Shown here piece after piece: positions 8,009 to 16,354 of a stretch of DNA of 59,559 bases. The notes beneath the pieces were generated by a model. It was not told the origin of the DNA. It did no database searches and was given only the letters and a program-made list of their open reading frames with translations. The translations under genes were made by a program, and so were the position numbers. Where the stretch lies: NCBI GenBank assembly GCA_938002965.1, contig CALKZY010000044.1, positions 1 to 59,559 of the forward strand. Direction: 5' to 3'. This DNA comes from an uncultured Acidimicrobiales bacterium. Its GTDB lineage: Bacteria > Actinomycetota > Acidimicrobiia > Acidimicrobiales > SZUA-35. The number at the start of each line of letters is the position of its first letter. The first letter of the stretch is position 1.

Positions 8009-8803
8009 ATGCCTCTGACGTTCCCGGCTCATCAATCTGTAGTTCTGCCGCTGAAACGCTACTTCCCGACTCGAATCGACGGACTTGCCTTGGTGGTTGG
8101 AGCGGGTGCCCCCGACGTGGCCTTCGGCGTCGGCATGTCCTGGTTGTTCGCTCACAACCCGGTGTCTCTTATGGTCATCGTTCCCGCAGTCGTGGCCTAC
8201 TGCACAGCGTTGCGCCGTTGGGCGCTTCCAGGTTTGTTCCGTTACATTCCGGCGGTGCCGTGCGCCGACCTGCGAGTGTACGGTGCCATGGCAGTCGGTA
8301 GTCCCACATTGGTTACGAGCACGGTCTCGGCGACGATCGGGGCGGCTAGCCATCAGGCCTGGGACTCGCTTTCTCACGCCGGTCATCCTGTCGCCGCCGC
8401 CCTCGGCCTTGATCAGTTCCTGTTCGTCGCCGCATTCGGACCCGTGTCCATCAACGTCACCCCGGCCCGACTTGTTCAGTACTCGGGCCACACACTGGGG
8501 TCCCTGGCAGCGGTGGCAATGCTCTACCTGTGGGCCCGGCAACGGCCACCGGAGTTACTCGACTGGGCTGAGGCTGACCGCCTAACTGCCGAAGGCCGGC
8601 CGCAGCTGATTCCAGTGCTGGCCATCTTGATACCCATGACGGTCATCGGATTCATCATGTGGCCCCTCGTGTTCGGCGGGCGAGGGCCGTTCGTCATTAT
8701 CGTGGCCTGGGCCGTTGCCATGGTTGCTGTCGGCCGGTGGATCGAGCGCCGCCCAGCCGCCCTCCGAACACGAGAAACCGAAGCGACTGACAACGCCGGT
8801 TGA
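8009..8803 (+). CDS. DUF4184-type integral membrane protein
   Basis: The 264-residue protein begins MPLTFPAHQSVVLPLKRYFP and continues GLALVVGAGAPDVAF, the opening typical of DUF4184 proteins. About six hydrophobic segments follow, with a conserved-looking HQAWDSLSHAG segment between helices. The function is unknown. I start at ATG 8009 because the frame upstream is low-quality sequence overlapping the ogt gene, and the family's conserved opening begins exactly here. CACACT stands six bases before the ATG. Confidence 0.75.
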   Translation: MPLTFPAHQSVVLPLKRYFPTRIDGLALVVGAGAPDVAFGVGMSWLFAHNPVSLMVIVPAVVAYCTALRRWALPGLFRYIPAVPCADLRVYGAMAVGSPTLVTSTVSATIGAASHQAWDSLSHAGHPVAAALGLDQFLFVAAFGPVSINVTPARLVQYSGHTLGSLAAVAMLYLWARQRPPELLDWAEADRLTAEGRPQLIPVLAILIPMTVIGFIMWPLVFGGRGPFVIIVAWAVAMVAVGRWIERRPAALRTRETEATDNAG

Positions 8804-8836
8804 GCGACCAAGTCGGAGACAGCTACTACGTCCCGG

Positions 8837-9481
8837 CTAGGCCGGGCAGGCTGCCAGATAAGCCTTGATGTCGTGGTCGGTCAACCCCCACGTTTCAGCT
8901 AGCCCGGCTGTCACCACCGATTGATAAGACGGATCGGGTTGGTTCAGCCGACCCAAAACCTCTTCGGTCCCGGTGATGGTAAACGCCGCCACGCCATCAA
9001 TGTCGCCTACTGGAGCCAAACGCCGGTAGGCCCCACTCTCGGCATCCAACCCGACTCTGGCCTGCACCGCATCAACCAACAGCGCAGCCTCGACGCCAAC
9101 CCCAGCGTTCTCCTGGCGCCAGATATCGCCCAGCTGGCCAACCGACACCAGCCAAGCCCGGCCGTAGGCATCAACGCCATCATCGGGACCGGCACCGGTG
9201 GTTGACCGAGAAGCGGCGGGCACAACGGCACACACTCCACCTTGATTCCACCGTCGAGATTGTCCGGCGAACACCAGACGCCATCCGATGAGCATGAACG
9301 GTCGGTCGTCGCCGGGGGCGCTAGCGTCGGCCGCTCCCTGCTCAAGGGGGCTTGCTCCAGTTGAGGCAGCAGCACCTTTGATTGGTCCACCTTCGAGGTA
9401 GGCCATGAGGCGACTCTGCAACAAGTTCGAACCGTAGGCGGCATACCAAACAGGCCGATCAAGATCAGCTTGGGACACCAT
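8837..9481 (-). CDS. Gamma-glutamylcyclotransferase-like fold protein
   Basis: This 214-residue protein opens with WYAAYGSNLLQSRLMAYLEGG. The YGSNL loop is the substrate-binding signature of the gamma-glutamylcyclotransferase-like superfamily. Related actinobacterial proteins are often labelled histone deacetylase without direct support. A disordered Ala/Ser-rich insertion occupies about residues 35-55. The physiological substrate is unknown. It is convergent with the DUF4184 gene and lies just downstream of the sigma factor gene. Confidence 0.6.
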   Translation of the reverse strand: MVSQADLDRPVWYAAYGSNLLQSRLMAYLEGGPIKGAAASTGASPLEQGAADASAPGDDRPFMLIGWRLVFAGQSRRWNQGGVCAVVPAASRSTTGAGPDDGVDAYGRAWLVSVGQLGDIWRQENAGVGVEAALLVDAVQARVGLDAESGAYRRLAPVGDIDGVAAFTITGTEEVLGRLNQPDPSYQSVVTAGLAETWGLTDHDIKAYLAACPA

Positions 9482-9540
9482 CAGTACCAGGCGCCTCAGC
9501 GCAGTCCGGCCGACGAGCTATCAGCTCGACCGGCAGGACG

Positions 9541-10491
9541 CTAGACGGCCAGCAGATCCCGAGCGCCGGTGTCCGACGACGGGTGACGCAACTTCGACAT
9601 GGCCCGAGCTTCAATCTGACGAATCCGCTCACGGGTGAGGTTGAAGTATTCGCCAACCTCTTCAAGAGTGCGGGGCTCGCCACGATCAAGGCCGAACCGA
9701 AGTTTCAGAATCTCACGTTCACGCTCGTCCAACGGAGCGAGCAAACGGGAAATCTCATCCGGCAGCAACGCAGTGGCTGCACGCTCGAAAGGAGAATCGG
9801 CCGAACGGTCTTCAACAACGTCGCCCAATTCGGCGTCGCCATCTTCACGAAGAGGTTCCGAAAGTGACAGCGGCTCTGCGGCAAAGCGTAATGCCTCGGT
9901 TACTTTGTCTTCCGGCATCTCAACTTCGGCTGACAGCTCCGACAGTGTCGCCGGGCGGCCGAACTTGAGCTCAAGGCGTGAACGAGCCTTCTGCAAACGG
10001 GCCAGTGTGTCACCGGCGTGAACCGGCAGACGAATGGTGCGACCGGTGTTGGCGATGCCACGGGTGATGGCCTGGCGTATCCACCATGTTGCGTAGGTCG
10101 AGAATTTGAAGCCTTTACGCCAATCGAACTTCTCGACGGCGTGCATCAAACCAAGGTTGCCCTCCTGGATCAGATCCAGCAATGGCAGGCCTGAAGCCTG
10201 ATACTTCTTGGCAATAGACACGACGAGCCGAAGGTTCGACTGCACGAAGGTGCGTTCGGCCTTGCGACCCTGTCGGACCTTGCGGCGCAAATCGCGCTTG
10301 TCCATGACCGAAAGATCGGTCTCGCCTTCAAGGCGTTCGGAAGCAGCCTTACCCTCTTCGATATTCTGGGCCAGTCGGACTTCGTCCTCCTTGGTCAACA
10401 AGGGGTACTGCCCAATATCGGTGAGGTATAGCCTTACGAGATCTTCCTCGTCCCGCTCGACGCGTTCCTTAGCCAAGGACCTGCCTCTCAT
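9541..10491 (-). CDS. Primary-type sigma-70 factor, short form (RpoD/HrdB-like)
   Basis: A 316-residue sigma-70 protein with all DNA-binding regions. Region 1.2 is DLVRLYLTDIGQYPLLTKEDE. Regions 2.1-2.4 include NLRLVVSIAKKYQASGLPLLDLIQEGNLGLMHAVEKFD and KFSTYATWWIRQAITRGIA. Region 3 includes RLPVHAGDTLARLQKA. Region 4 includes LDEREREILKLRFGL and LTRERIRQIEARAMSKLRH. There is no long region 1.1, so it is either a group 2 sigma or a compact housekeeping factor. I use ATG 10491, preceded by GGAAG at seven bases. The 81 codons upstream are unrelated to the family and run into the divergent gene. Two TACACT boxes lie upstream on its strand, at 10539-10544 and 10571-10576. Confidence 0.93.
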   Translation of the reverse strand: MRGRSLAKERVERDEEDLVRLYLTDIGQYPLLTKEDEVRLAQNIEEGKAASERLEGETDLSVMDKRDLRRKVRQGRKAERTFVQSNLRLVVSIAKKYQASGLPLLDLIQEGNLGLMHAVEKFDWRKGFKFSTYATWWIRQAITRGIANTGRTIRLPVHAGDTLARLQKARSRLELKFGRPATLSELSAEVEMPEDKVTEALRFAAEPLSLSEPLREDGDAELGDVVEDRSADSPFERAATALLPDEISRLLAPLDEREREILKLRFGLDRGEPRTLEEVGEYFNLTRERIRQIEARAMSKLRHPSSDTGARDLLAV

Positions 10492-10625
10492 TCGGGCGCT
10501 TCCGTACGAAGACGGAAACGCTGGCGACGCTTTGTACCAGTGTATTGCTTGGGTACGACGTTGCATCGGCAGTGTAGGCGATCCGCTTAAGGAAACCCCC
10601 CTCGGACCGGCAAAGCCAAGTGGCC

Positions 10626-10631
10626 TAGAAT
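10626..10631 (+). promoter_or_regulatory. Candidate leaderless -10 box (TAGAAT)
   Basis: TAGAAT lies seven bases before the GTG at 10639, so the transcript would begin at the start codon. No Shine-Dalgarno sequence is present. The same arrangement recurs at 19319, 32716, 39314, 57214 and 58755. Confidence 0.55.
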
Positions 10632-10638
10632 TAGGCTT

Positions 10639-10941
10639 GTGGAACCGGTAATGGTCATTATGCGCTTCGAAACCGATCACTTGGCCGAGACTACAAACCG
10701 GCTGTCCGCCTACGTTGTGGCCACTCGGGGACACGCCGGATGCCGCAACGTCGACTTCGTCGGATCAGCCATCGTCGAAGGTCGGCTGGCCATTGTTCAG
10801 AAGTGGGAATCAGTTGAAGACCAACAGGCCCATTTCGACAGCGAAGACATGGTTTCGATGGCTCGAGACATCAGTCCGCTGCTCCGCCAGACCCCCGACA
10901 TCGATCTGTACGACGGCCTGTCAATGCACGATTTGAACTGA
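10639..10941 (+). CDS. Antibiotic biosynthesis monooxygenase (ABM) domain protein
   Basis: This 100-residue single-domain protein of the dimeric alpha/beta-barrel ABM type begins VMVIMRFETD. It has the family pattern of a small enzyme-like fold with VQKWESVEDQQAHFDSEDM near residues 55-73. Members are cofactor-free monooxygenases, heme-degrading enzymes or proteins of unknown role. It is divergent from the sigma factor gene and stands alone, so no pathway can be assigned. A candidate leaderless promoter defines the GTG start. Confidence 0.75.
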   Translation: MEPVMVIMRFETDHLAETTNRLSAYVVATRGHAGCRNVDFVGSAIVEGRLAIVQKWESVEDQQAHFDSEDMVSMARDISPLLRQTPDIDLYDGLSMHDLN

Positions 10942-10946
10942 ACTCG

Positions 10947-11537
10947 CTACGCGATGTCGTCCATGACCTTCGGGCGGGACGCCACCACCGGGGCCATAGC
11001 CCTATCGGAAAGCTCGACTATTTCGGCCCATGTCAGATGATCGGCGCTCCATAAGCGGGTGAAGATGCGATCCACCGGCGAACTGAAACCATGCCGGTTG
11101 CGGAAATCATAACGGTGACGCGGCTTGTGAGCGACGAAACCAAGCCTCGACGCTCGCCCAAAGAGATTGGTGTCCCAGGCAATGCGATGAGCGTGACTCA
11201 GCTCAACATTCAAAGGAGGGGCTCCAAAGGTGTCCGATCCACGGTCACACACCTCAAGAAACAGACGAGCGAAAGTCACCGCCGATTCAAGATCGCCCAG
11301 CGTTCGAGGCCGGGCGTACCTTTCCAACGCTCCGCTTTCGACATGAAACGAAATCGGATCTACCGACACCACCTCAGCTCTGCTGGTCGGTGCGTTCTCG
11401 TCGATCTCAACGACAACATCGGATCCTTCCAAGGCGACCGCGCAGGCAACTTCCGCCGACGCAACCGCAATGGATGCTATTTCGGACGCGTCGTAATCGA
11501 CTTGTCCGAAAGAGTCAGGTTTAACTACTACCGCCAC
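10947..11537 (-). CDS. Protein of unknown function
   Basis: This 196-residue protein begins at a GTG with GAGAGGA four bases upstream, a good ribosome-binding site. It has no signal peptide or membrane helix. The N-terminal half is acidic (VVVEIDENAPTSRAEVVSVD). The C-terminal half contains the aromatic/basic segment FVAHKPRHRYDFRNRHGFSSP. I do not recognise the family. It is convergent with the ABM gene and follows the ferritin-like gene on the same strand with a 98-base gap, so a shared transcript is possible but unproven. Confidence 0.6.
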   Translation of the reverse strand: MAVVVKPDSFGQVDYDASEIASIAVASAEVACAVALEGSDVVVEIDENAPTSRAEVVSVDPISFHVESGALERYARPRTLGDLESAVTFARLFLEVCDRGSDTFGAPPLNVELSHAHRIAWDTNLFGRASRLGFVAHKPRHRYDFRNRHGFSSPVDRIFTRLWSADHLTWAEIVELSDRAMAPVVASRPKVMDDIA

Positions 11538-11635
11538 TCGTTCCTCTCATACACCTAACGCAAGTGTTCTCAACTAGGACGATTCCGCATCGCCGCCGGT
11601 CGCGACAGCCGTCGCGATTTCACCGCACCCATTCG

Positions 11636-12331
11636 CTACGGGCTTTCGGACTCAAGGCCGGGAATGACCGACTCCGCCAACTGGTCTTCAAGCTGTTCCC
11701 TGGTAGGGGAAATCGAGCCTGGGCCAACCACACCACCGGCTGCGACGAGAAATTTGGTGAGCTTGGCTTGATGGTTGCAGGCACGCTCAACTTCGTCGTC
11801 GCTGTCTAGTAGCGACTGCAGAATCATCTCACCTTCCCTCCACTCCTCTTCATCGTCTTGAAGACAAAACTTCAGTGAACGAATCGTCGGAGCGTCAGCG
11901 ATCTGACTTGTCGTATTCAGATGGAAAGTGTAAGCGGCGATGAGGTGGGGGATCAAAACGCGGTAGAGCCCAACCAGCTTCTCAACCGTCTGGCCCGAAT
12001 CCTCCGGCTCACCCATAGCGGCCACAAACGCTTCCATCTCGGTGTTGGGTGCGACGGTTAGCTTCTCGGGGTTCATCTCTCGAAGCTCGGGTAGACGCTT
12101 GTGCCACAGCTCGGCGTGAAAGGCGTGGTGATAACAGTGCGTGCCCAGTTTGAACTTCACATCCAGCTCGGGAATGGTTGCCACCCACCCTCCCATCAGC
12201 TCAAAGATCTTCATCTCGATCCACTTGTAGTGACCGACCCGTTTCGCTGTCTGCTCGACGGTGAAGATGCCGGGCAACTCGCGACGGTCCCAGGGGACAA
12301 AGGGTGCTCGCGGTGCAAGTGGGTCTGCCAT
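11636..12331 (-). CDS. Ferritin-like helical protein, possible metal binding
   Basis: This 231-residue mostly helical protein contains CYHHAFHAELWHKRLPELRE near residues 65-84. A second helix pair has ADAPTIRSLKFCLQDDEEEW near 145-165. The first carries several His and Glu spaced as in E-x-x-H di-iron helices. The second resembles the D-x-PT-x-R-x-L-x-x-x-x-DE segment of ferritin-like proteins but lacks the final His. I infer a ferritin-like fold, with metal binding possible. The function is unknown. It is divergent from a short-chain dehydrogenase with about 50 bases between the two starts. Confidence 0.5.
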   Translation of the reverse strand: MADPLAPRAPFVPWDRRELPGIFTVEQTAKRVGHYKWIEMKIFELMGGWVATIPELDVKFKLGTHCYHHAFHAELWHKRLPELREMNPEKLTVAPNTEMEAFVAAMGEPEDSGQTVEKLVGLYRVLIPHLIAAYTFHLNTTSQIADAPTIRSLKFCLQDDEEEWREGEMILQSLLDSDDEVERACNHQAKLTKFLVAAGGVVGPGSISPTREQLEDQLAESVIPGLESESP

Positions 12332-12381
12332 TTCGTTTCGCTCCTGGATGTGGATTCAGGCGAGCTGTATGGTGCTCGGTT

Positions 12382-13266
12382 GTGCAAGAAGATGCCGCTC
12401 AGTCGCTCACCAACTCTTCGACACCCCCAGGCTTAACACAGCCCGGTGTCAATACACCAACGGCCGGACCTTACTTCGACGACCAGGTTGTTGTGCTTAC
12501 CGGGTCGGCGTCGGGGATGGGTGCAGCAGTAGCGAACGCCCTGGCTGGCACGAAAGCGACCGTACACACCCTCGATGTGGTCAGTCGTGTCGCCGGGCGG
12601 GCAGACCATTGGTTCGACCATGTTTGCGATCTTGCCGACCAATCATCGATCGATCGGGTAATGAATGACCTACCGAACCGAATCGACGTGCTGTTGAACT
12701 GCGCCGGCGTACCCAACGGCGGGGCATTCGCGCCACAAGAGATCATGGCCGTCAACTGGCTGGGCCTCCGCCATCTGACCGAACTTGTGGTCAGTCGGAT
12801 GCAAGCCGACGCCAACGTGGTGCACATCGCCTCCACTGCCGGGCGTAACTGGCCCAACCGGCAGACAGTCATGCAACAACTCATGGCCGCAGACAGTTTC
12901 GAAGCGGGGTCCATCTGGGTCGCCGCCTCAGCCGATGTCGTGGCCGACGGCTATGTGCTGTCCAAAGAAGCACTGCAGTACTACACGATGTGGCGAGCAG
13001 CTCAACTGATCGACCGGCGGATCAGGATGAACAGCGTCTGCCCCGGCGTCACCGACACCGCCCTTGTGGCCGATTTCCGGCGAGGCATCGGCGACGACAT
13101 CATCGACAAAGCTGTAGCCGTGGCCGGACGGATGGGCACGCCGGCTGAGATGGCCGCCGCCGTTCTCTTCTTGGCCGACGGCAGCCGTTCAAGTTACATC
13201 TCCGGCATCAACCTCACCGTCGACGGTGGAACAGGCGCTCACCGCCAGACAACCACAACCGGTTGA
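12382..13266 (+). CDS. Short-chain dehydrogenase/reductase, coniferyl-alcohol-dehydrogenase-like
   Basis: This is a classical SDR of about 294 residues. The cofactor motif is TGSASGMG, with NCAG in LLNCAGVPNGG, catalytic serine in VVHIASTAG and the YVLSKEAL active-site Tyr/Lys. The end is CPGVTDTALV and FLADGSRSSYISGINLTVDGG. The split spacing around the catalytic Ser and Tyr (a long insert with SIWVAASADVVADG) resembles 3-alpha-hydroxysteroid or coniferyl-alcohol dehydrogenases. I prefer the GTG at 12382. An upstream ATG at 12304 would overlap the divergent gene's start. The substrate is uncertain. Confidence 0.8.
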   Translation: MQEDAAQSLTNSSTPPGLTQPGVNTPTAGPYFDDQVVVLTGSASGMGAAVANALAGTKATVHTLDVVSRVAGRADHWFDHVCDLADQSSIDRVMNDLPNRIDVLLNCAGVPNGGAFAPQEIMAVNWLGLRHLTELVVSRMQADANVVHIASTAGRNWPNRQTVMQQLMAADSFEAGSIWVAASADVVADGYVLSKEALQYYTMWRAAQLIDRRIRMNSVCPGVTDTALVADFRRGIGDDIIDKAVAVAGRMGTPAEMAAAVLFLADGSRSSYISGINLTVDGGTGAHRQTTTTG

Positions 13267-13363
13267 CCGCCTGCCCTGCACCCAGCCAACAGCAACAAGA
13301 CTCCACGACAACCAGCATCATCCTCGTTAGGCTTGTTGGCGCTACCACAAAGGGAGACCCACC

Positions 13364-14395
13364 ATGGCCCGTATGCCCGGCGTGATCTGGGATCCGCTGC
13401 CCGAAAATCGGACAGAGCCGTTCATCAACCCGTCGCAGATCATTCTCCACACCGCGGTTGACGGCAACCTGAACATCCCTAACTACTTCCGCCGCCGTGA
13501 CGTGTTCGTCGAATCCCACTTCTGGATCGAACGGGACGGAACCATCACTCAGATGGTCGACACCAACCGCCAGGCCGACGCCAACTACCGGGCCAACAAC
13601 ACTGCCATCTCCATCGAGACCGAGGATGACGGCGACCCCGAAGGCAATCCCTGGACTTCGGCCCAGCTCAACTCGCTGATCGAGACCGTGCAATGGGCGG
13701 CCGAAACTCATGGCATCCCGATCCGTCGATGCCCGTCATCGACCGCCCCCGGTGTGGGCTGGCATTCCATGTGGTCGTACCCCGATCCCATCAATCTCCG
13801 CGGGCGACCCAAGCCGAGTCCATGGACTCCGTCACTGGGCAAGACCTGCCCCGGCTCCACCCGCATCAAGCAGATCGTGAACGTCGTGCTGCCGGCCGCA
13901 ACCGGCGAACGGGTCGAACCCGAGACCGATGGCGGCACCAACGAAGACCGCCCAACGCTAAGACTCGATTCCGAAGGCCGACTGGTTCGCGCCATCCAGG
14001 AATTCTTCAAAATCCCTGAGGATGGCTCCTTCGGCAAGAACACCGAAGCCGCGGTCAAGGCGTTCCAACTGGGACAGGGCCTGGAACCCGACGGGATCGT
14101 CGGCGACAAGACTTGGGCTCGGGTTGACGATCCAACGACCGTGTTCGACACCCACGCCTCCCGCTACCTTCCCTACACCCTGTGGCTGCGATCACCATTC
14201 TCCGAACGCTCTCAATACCAGGCTCTCACGAGGATTCTCAACGCCGAGCTTCTGCAGTTCCCAAGCCCGATCTTCAGGGAAACCAGCGACGCCGCGGTGC
14301 GAGGCTTCCAACGAGGTGCCAACCTGGTGGTCGATGGGTTGTGCGGCAAGACGACTTGGGGCACGCTTTTCATCGGTAGCCCTGAAGACGACTAG
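13364..14395 (+). CDS. N-acetylmuramoyl-L-alanine amidase with two peptidoglycan-binding repeats
   Basis: This 343-residue protein has an Amidase_2 domain at residues 1-175: His in IILHTAV, SHFWIERDGTITQMVD, Glu in AISIETED, His in GVGWHSMW and GKTCPG before the linker. Two peptidoglycan-binding type 1 repeats follow, at about 205-250 (FQLGQGLEPDGIVGDKTW) and 280-335 (FQRGANLVVDGLCGKTTW). It should cleave the peptide from the glycan strand. No signal peptide is visible, as in phage endolysins, so it may be a domesticated phage enzyme or be exported by another route. AGGGAG lies nine bases before the ATG. Confidence 0.85.
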   Translation: MARMPGVIWDPLPENRTEPFINPSQIILHTAVDGNLNIPNYFRRRDVFVESHFWIERDGTITQMVDTNRQADANYRANNTAISIETEDDGDPEGNPWTSAQLNSLIETVQWAAETHGIPIRRCPSSTAPGVGWHSMWSYPDPINLRGRPKPSPWTPSLGKTCPGSTRIKQIVNVVLPAATGERVEPETDGGTNEDRPTLRLDSEGRLVRAIQEFFKIPEDGSFGKNTEAAVKAFQLGQGLEPDGIVGDKTWARVDDPTTVFDTHASRYLPYTLWLRSPFSERSQYQALTRILNAELLQFPSPIFRETSDAAVRGFQRGANLVVDGLCGKTTWGTLFIGSPEDD

Positions 14396-14429
14396 GTGCA
14401 CTACGTCAAGCACCAAGCAAGGAGCGCAG

Positions 14430-16097
14430 CTGAGATCGACCACGGCTTTGGCCCAAGTCGCCGCCCTGGCGATGCTGACTGCTTCGTGCGGTTTCTCCTC
14501 GGCCGGTGAAAGCGCGCAGAGCCTCATGTCCTCGGCCTTGGGGACCGGCACGACCGAGGCTGTAACCCAGGACACCGAACCGGCCGAGCGAACTGCGGCC
14601 GCCACCGTGTGGCGAATAGACGCGAGTGCTAAGTACGAAGCCGACCGCCTCGACTCAATCACCGCCGTCAACGGTGTAACTGTTCGCGTCGAGGTACCGG
14701 ATCCGGCCGGAGAAGCTGAATCATCGGGGCCGCCGTTGGACAAGGTTCACCGACTGGTGGTTGTCGACGCCTCAGGAAACGTGGCTTGGACGACGGCTGC
14801 CGGTGGCGTGGTGGCGTCCGATCTTGGACTGGTCGATTTCGATGGCCGGTACGTGCTGTTGGATCGCGCGCCGCCGGAACCTGTTCGAGCCACCGATCCA
14901 ACCCAACACATCGTGTACGACCTCGACTGCCGCACCGTCGACGCCGTCGACTGCACTCACGATTTCTGGGCCACACCGGGCACAGCAGCATTGACCGCCA
15001 ACGAACGCCCGGAGGGCATGAACGAACTGAACGTCCAGCTGATGACACTGTGTCCAAGCGCCGGTCGACAGTTCATCACCCCCTCGGAACTGACCCCGGA
15101 CCAAGCGGCCGCCTATCAACAGGCAGCGGCCGTACTCGCCACTTGCGACTCCGCCGGAATCGCCCTGGACCCGGCTGAGCTGGCCTACCAACCGTCGCAA
15201 GGCCTGTCCGGATGGCGATGGACCGAGTTCGCCGAGGCCCTCGGTGGGCCCTACCGATCGTCCAGTCTGGAGACGCTGGTTTGGGGGCCGACCCCGGCAG
15301 GCTCAACGGTCCAAGTCGGCGTGAGCGACCCGGACAACATGCTAGTTTTCTCCGCCGCCGAGCAAGAGCCGTCCGGCTCGGTTTCGGTCACCCTCGGACA
15401 ATCTCACCTGGTGTTGACCGGATCGATCGCCGAAGAGATAGCAGCACAGGTAGCCATGGGGGCATCGGAGATCGCCGAGAAGCGAGGCCGACAACTGGTG
15501 GACCGGCTAACGTTCGACGGGCCGGCCGCGCCATCGGCTTCGGTCGACCGGCTGCTGGCTGCCATGTCCGACGAGTTGGACCAGCCGTCAACAGTCGCTG
15601 GCAACGTCCATTTGACCGCCGCAGCTCAGGTTCAACAGTGGGCTTCGGTCGGTGTCGGACCCACGACTGATGAACTCGCGGCGGTTGAAGCCTTTACCGC
15701 ATTCGCCGCCGGGGACATCGGCGCCTTCGTCGGAGTACCGCTAGCCGATGATGTCGTACTCGCCGCCGGTGAGCGAGTGGTGGCCAGCCGCAGTCGATCG
15801 GCATTGCGAGACCGGTGGGCCTGGAGACTCGATCTGGGCTCGCTTGGTGACGCCCCGGGACCGTTCAACATCTTGAATCAGGCCAGAGGGCAAAAGGACG
15901 TGACGGTCGGAGCGTTGCACGGCTGTGATGAGACCGCACCCGACCCTGCCCCAGCCGAGTTGGCGGGCTTACGTCGCCTTTCGTTGCAACCCGATCAGCG
16001 GCTTATTCAAAGCTGTCGGCAGTGGAGCAACGTCGACCTCTACTTCGACGACAGTGGATTGATCGTCGGTGTCGGGCTCAACTTGTTCTCTCGCTGA
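14430..16097 (+). CDS. Putative secreted lipoprotein, unknown function, likely CTG start
   Basis: The frame encodes a lipoprotein signal: Arg2, then LAQVAALAMLTASC with a lipobox (LTAS|C, Cys20) and Gly at +2. No ATG, GTG or well-spaced TTG fits this N-terminus, but CTG at 14430 has a perfect AAGGAG five bases upstream, giving 555 residues. The mature protein has no motif that I recognise. It contains several Cys pairs (DLDCRTVDAVDCTHD, TLCPSAG, ATCDSAG) that could form disulfides outside the cell. It follows the amidase gene by 34 bases and may share its transcript. TTG at 14451 is the alternative start but lacks a ribosome-binding site. Confidence 0.7.
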   Translation: MRSTTALAQVAALAMLTASCGFSSAGESAQSLMSSALGTGTTEAVTQDTEPAERTAAATVWRIDASAKYEADRLDSITAVNGVTVRVEVPDPAGEAESSGPPLDKVHRLVVVDASGNVAWTTAAGGVVASDLGLVDFDGRYVLLDRAPPEPVRATDPTQHIVYDLDCRTVDAVDCTHDFWATPGTAALTANERPEGMNELNVQLMTLCPSAGRQFITPSELTPDQAAAYQQAAAVLATCDSAGIALDPAELAYQPSQGLSGWRWTEFAEALGGPYRSSSLETLVWGPTPAGSTVQVGVSDPDNMLVFSAAEQEPSGSVSVTLGQSHLVLTGSIAEEIAAQVAMGASEIAEKRGRQLVDRLTFDGPAAPSASVDRLLAAMSDELDQPSTVAGNVHLTAAAQVQQWASVGVGPTTDELAAVEAFTAFAAGDIGAFVGVPLADDVVLAAGERVVASRSRSALRDRWAWRLDLGSLGDAPGPFNILNQARGQKDVTVGALHGCDETAPDPAPAELAGLRRLSLQPDQRLIQSCRQWSNVDLYFDDSGLIVGVGLNLFSR

Positions 16098-16237
16098 TCA
16101 ACGGCACACGACGAACGGTCCACGAAAAATTTCTGAATCGGGCTGACAGGAATCACCTCGACGCGGTGTCTTTCCCCTGAGGCCAACGCCACGGACTGTC
16201 CGGGCGCTGGCGGGAGATGAACAATCGAGGAGGAATG

Positions 16238-16354
16238 ATGATTCATCCAGTAAGTACTTTTTCACGCGCCCATAAAGGGCGATTCACGGGCCGGTTCACA
16301 GAGCAGCGAGGCGACCTCGAAAAGGCTCTACGGAGCTTCAATCTCACCAGCTAA
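16238..16354 (+). CDS. Small basic protein (38 aa), strong ribosome-binding site
   Basis: The exceptionally strong GAGGAGG at 16227-16233 precedes tandem ATG codons at 16235 and 16238. From the second ATG the frame runs 38 residues to TAA at 16352-16354. The product begins MIHPVSTFSRAHKGRFTGRF and ends DLEKALRSFNLTS. It is basic, with no signal peptide or membrane helix. Its stop overlaps the last bases of the convergent amidase gene. I recognise no family. The Shine-Dalgarno strength, unusual in a window with many leaderless starts, is the main reason for calling it. Confidence 0.5.
   Translation: MIHPVSTFSRAHKGRFTGRFTEQRGDLEKALRSFNLTS

Noticed and set aside
9541..10734. Longer sigma-factor start at 10734
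   Set aside because: The extra 81 residues have no sigma-factor similarity and overlap the divergent ABM gene and its promoter.
14022..14429. Upstream extension of the lipoprotein frame inside the amidase gene
   Set aside because: The extension overlaps a well-supported gene and would bury the lipoprotein signal in the middle of the protein.
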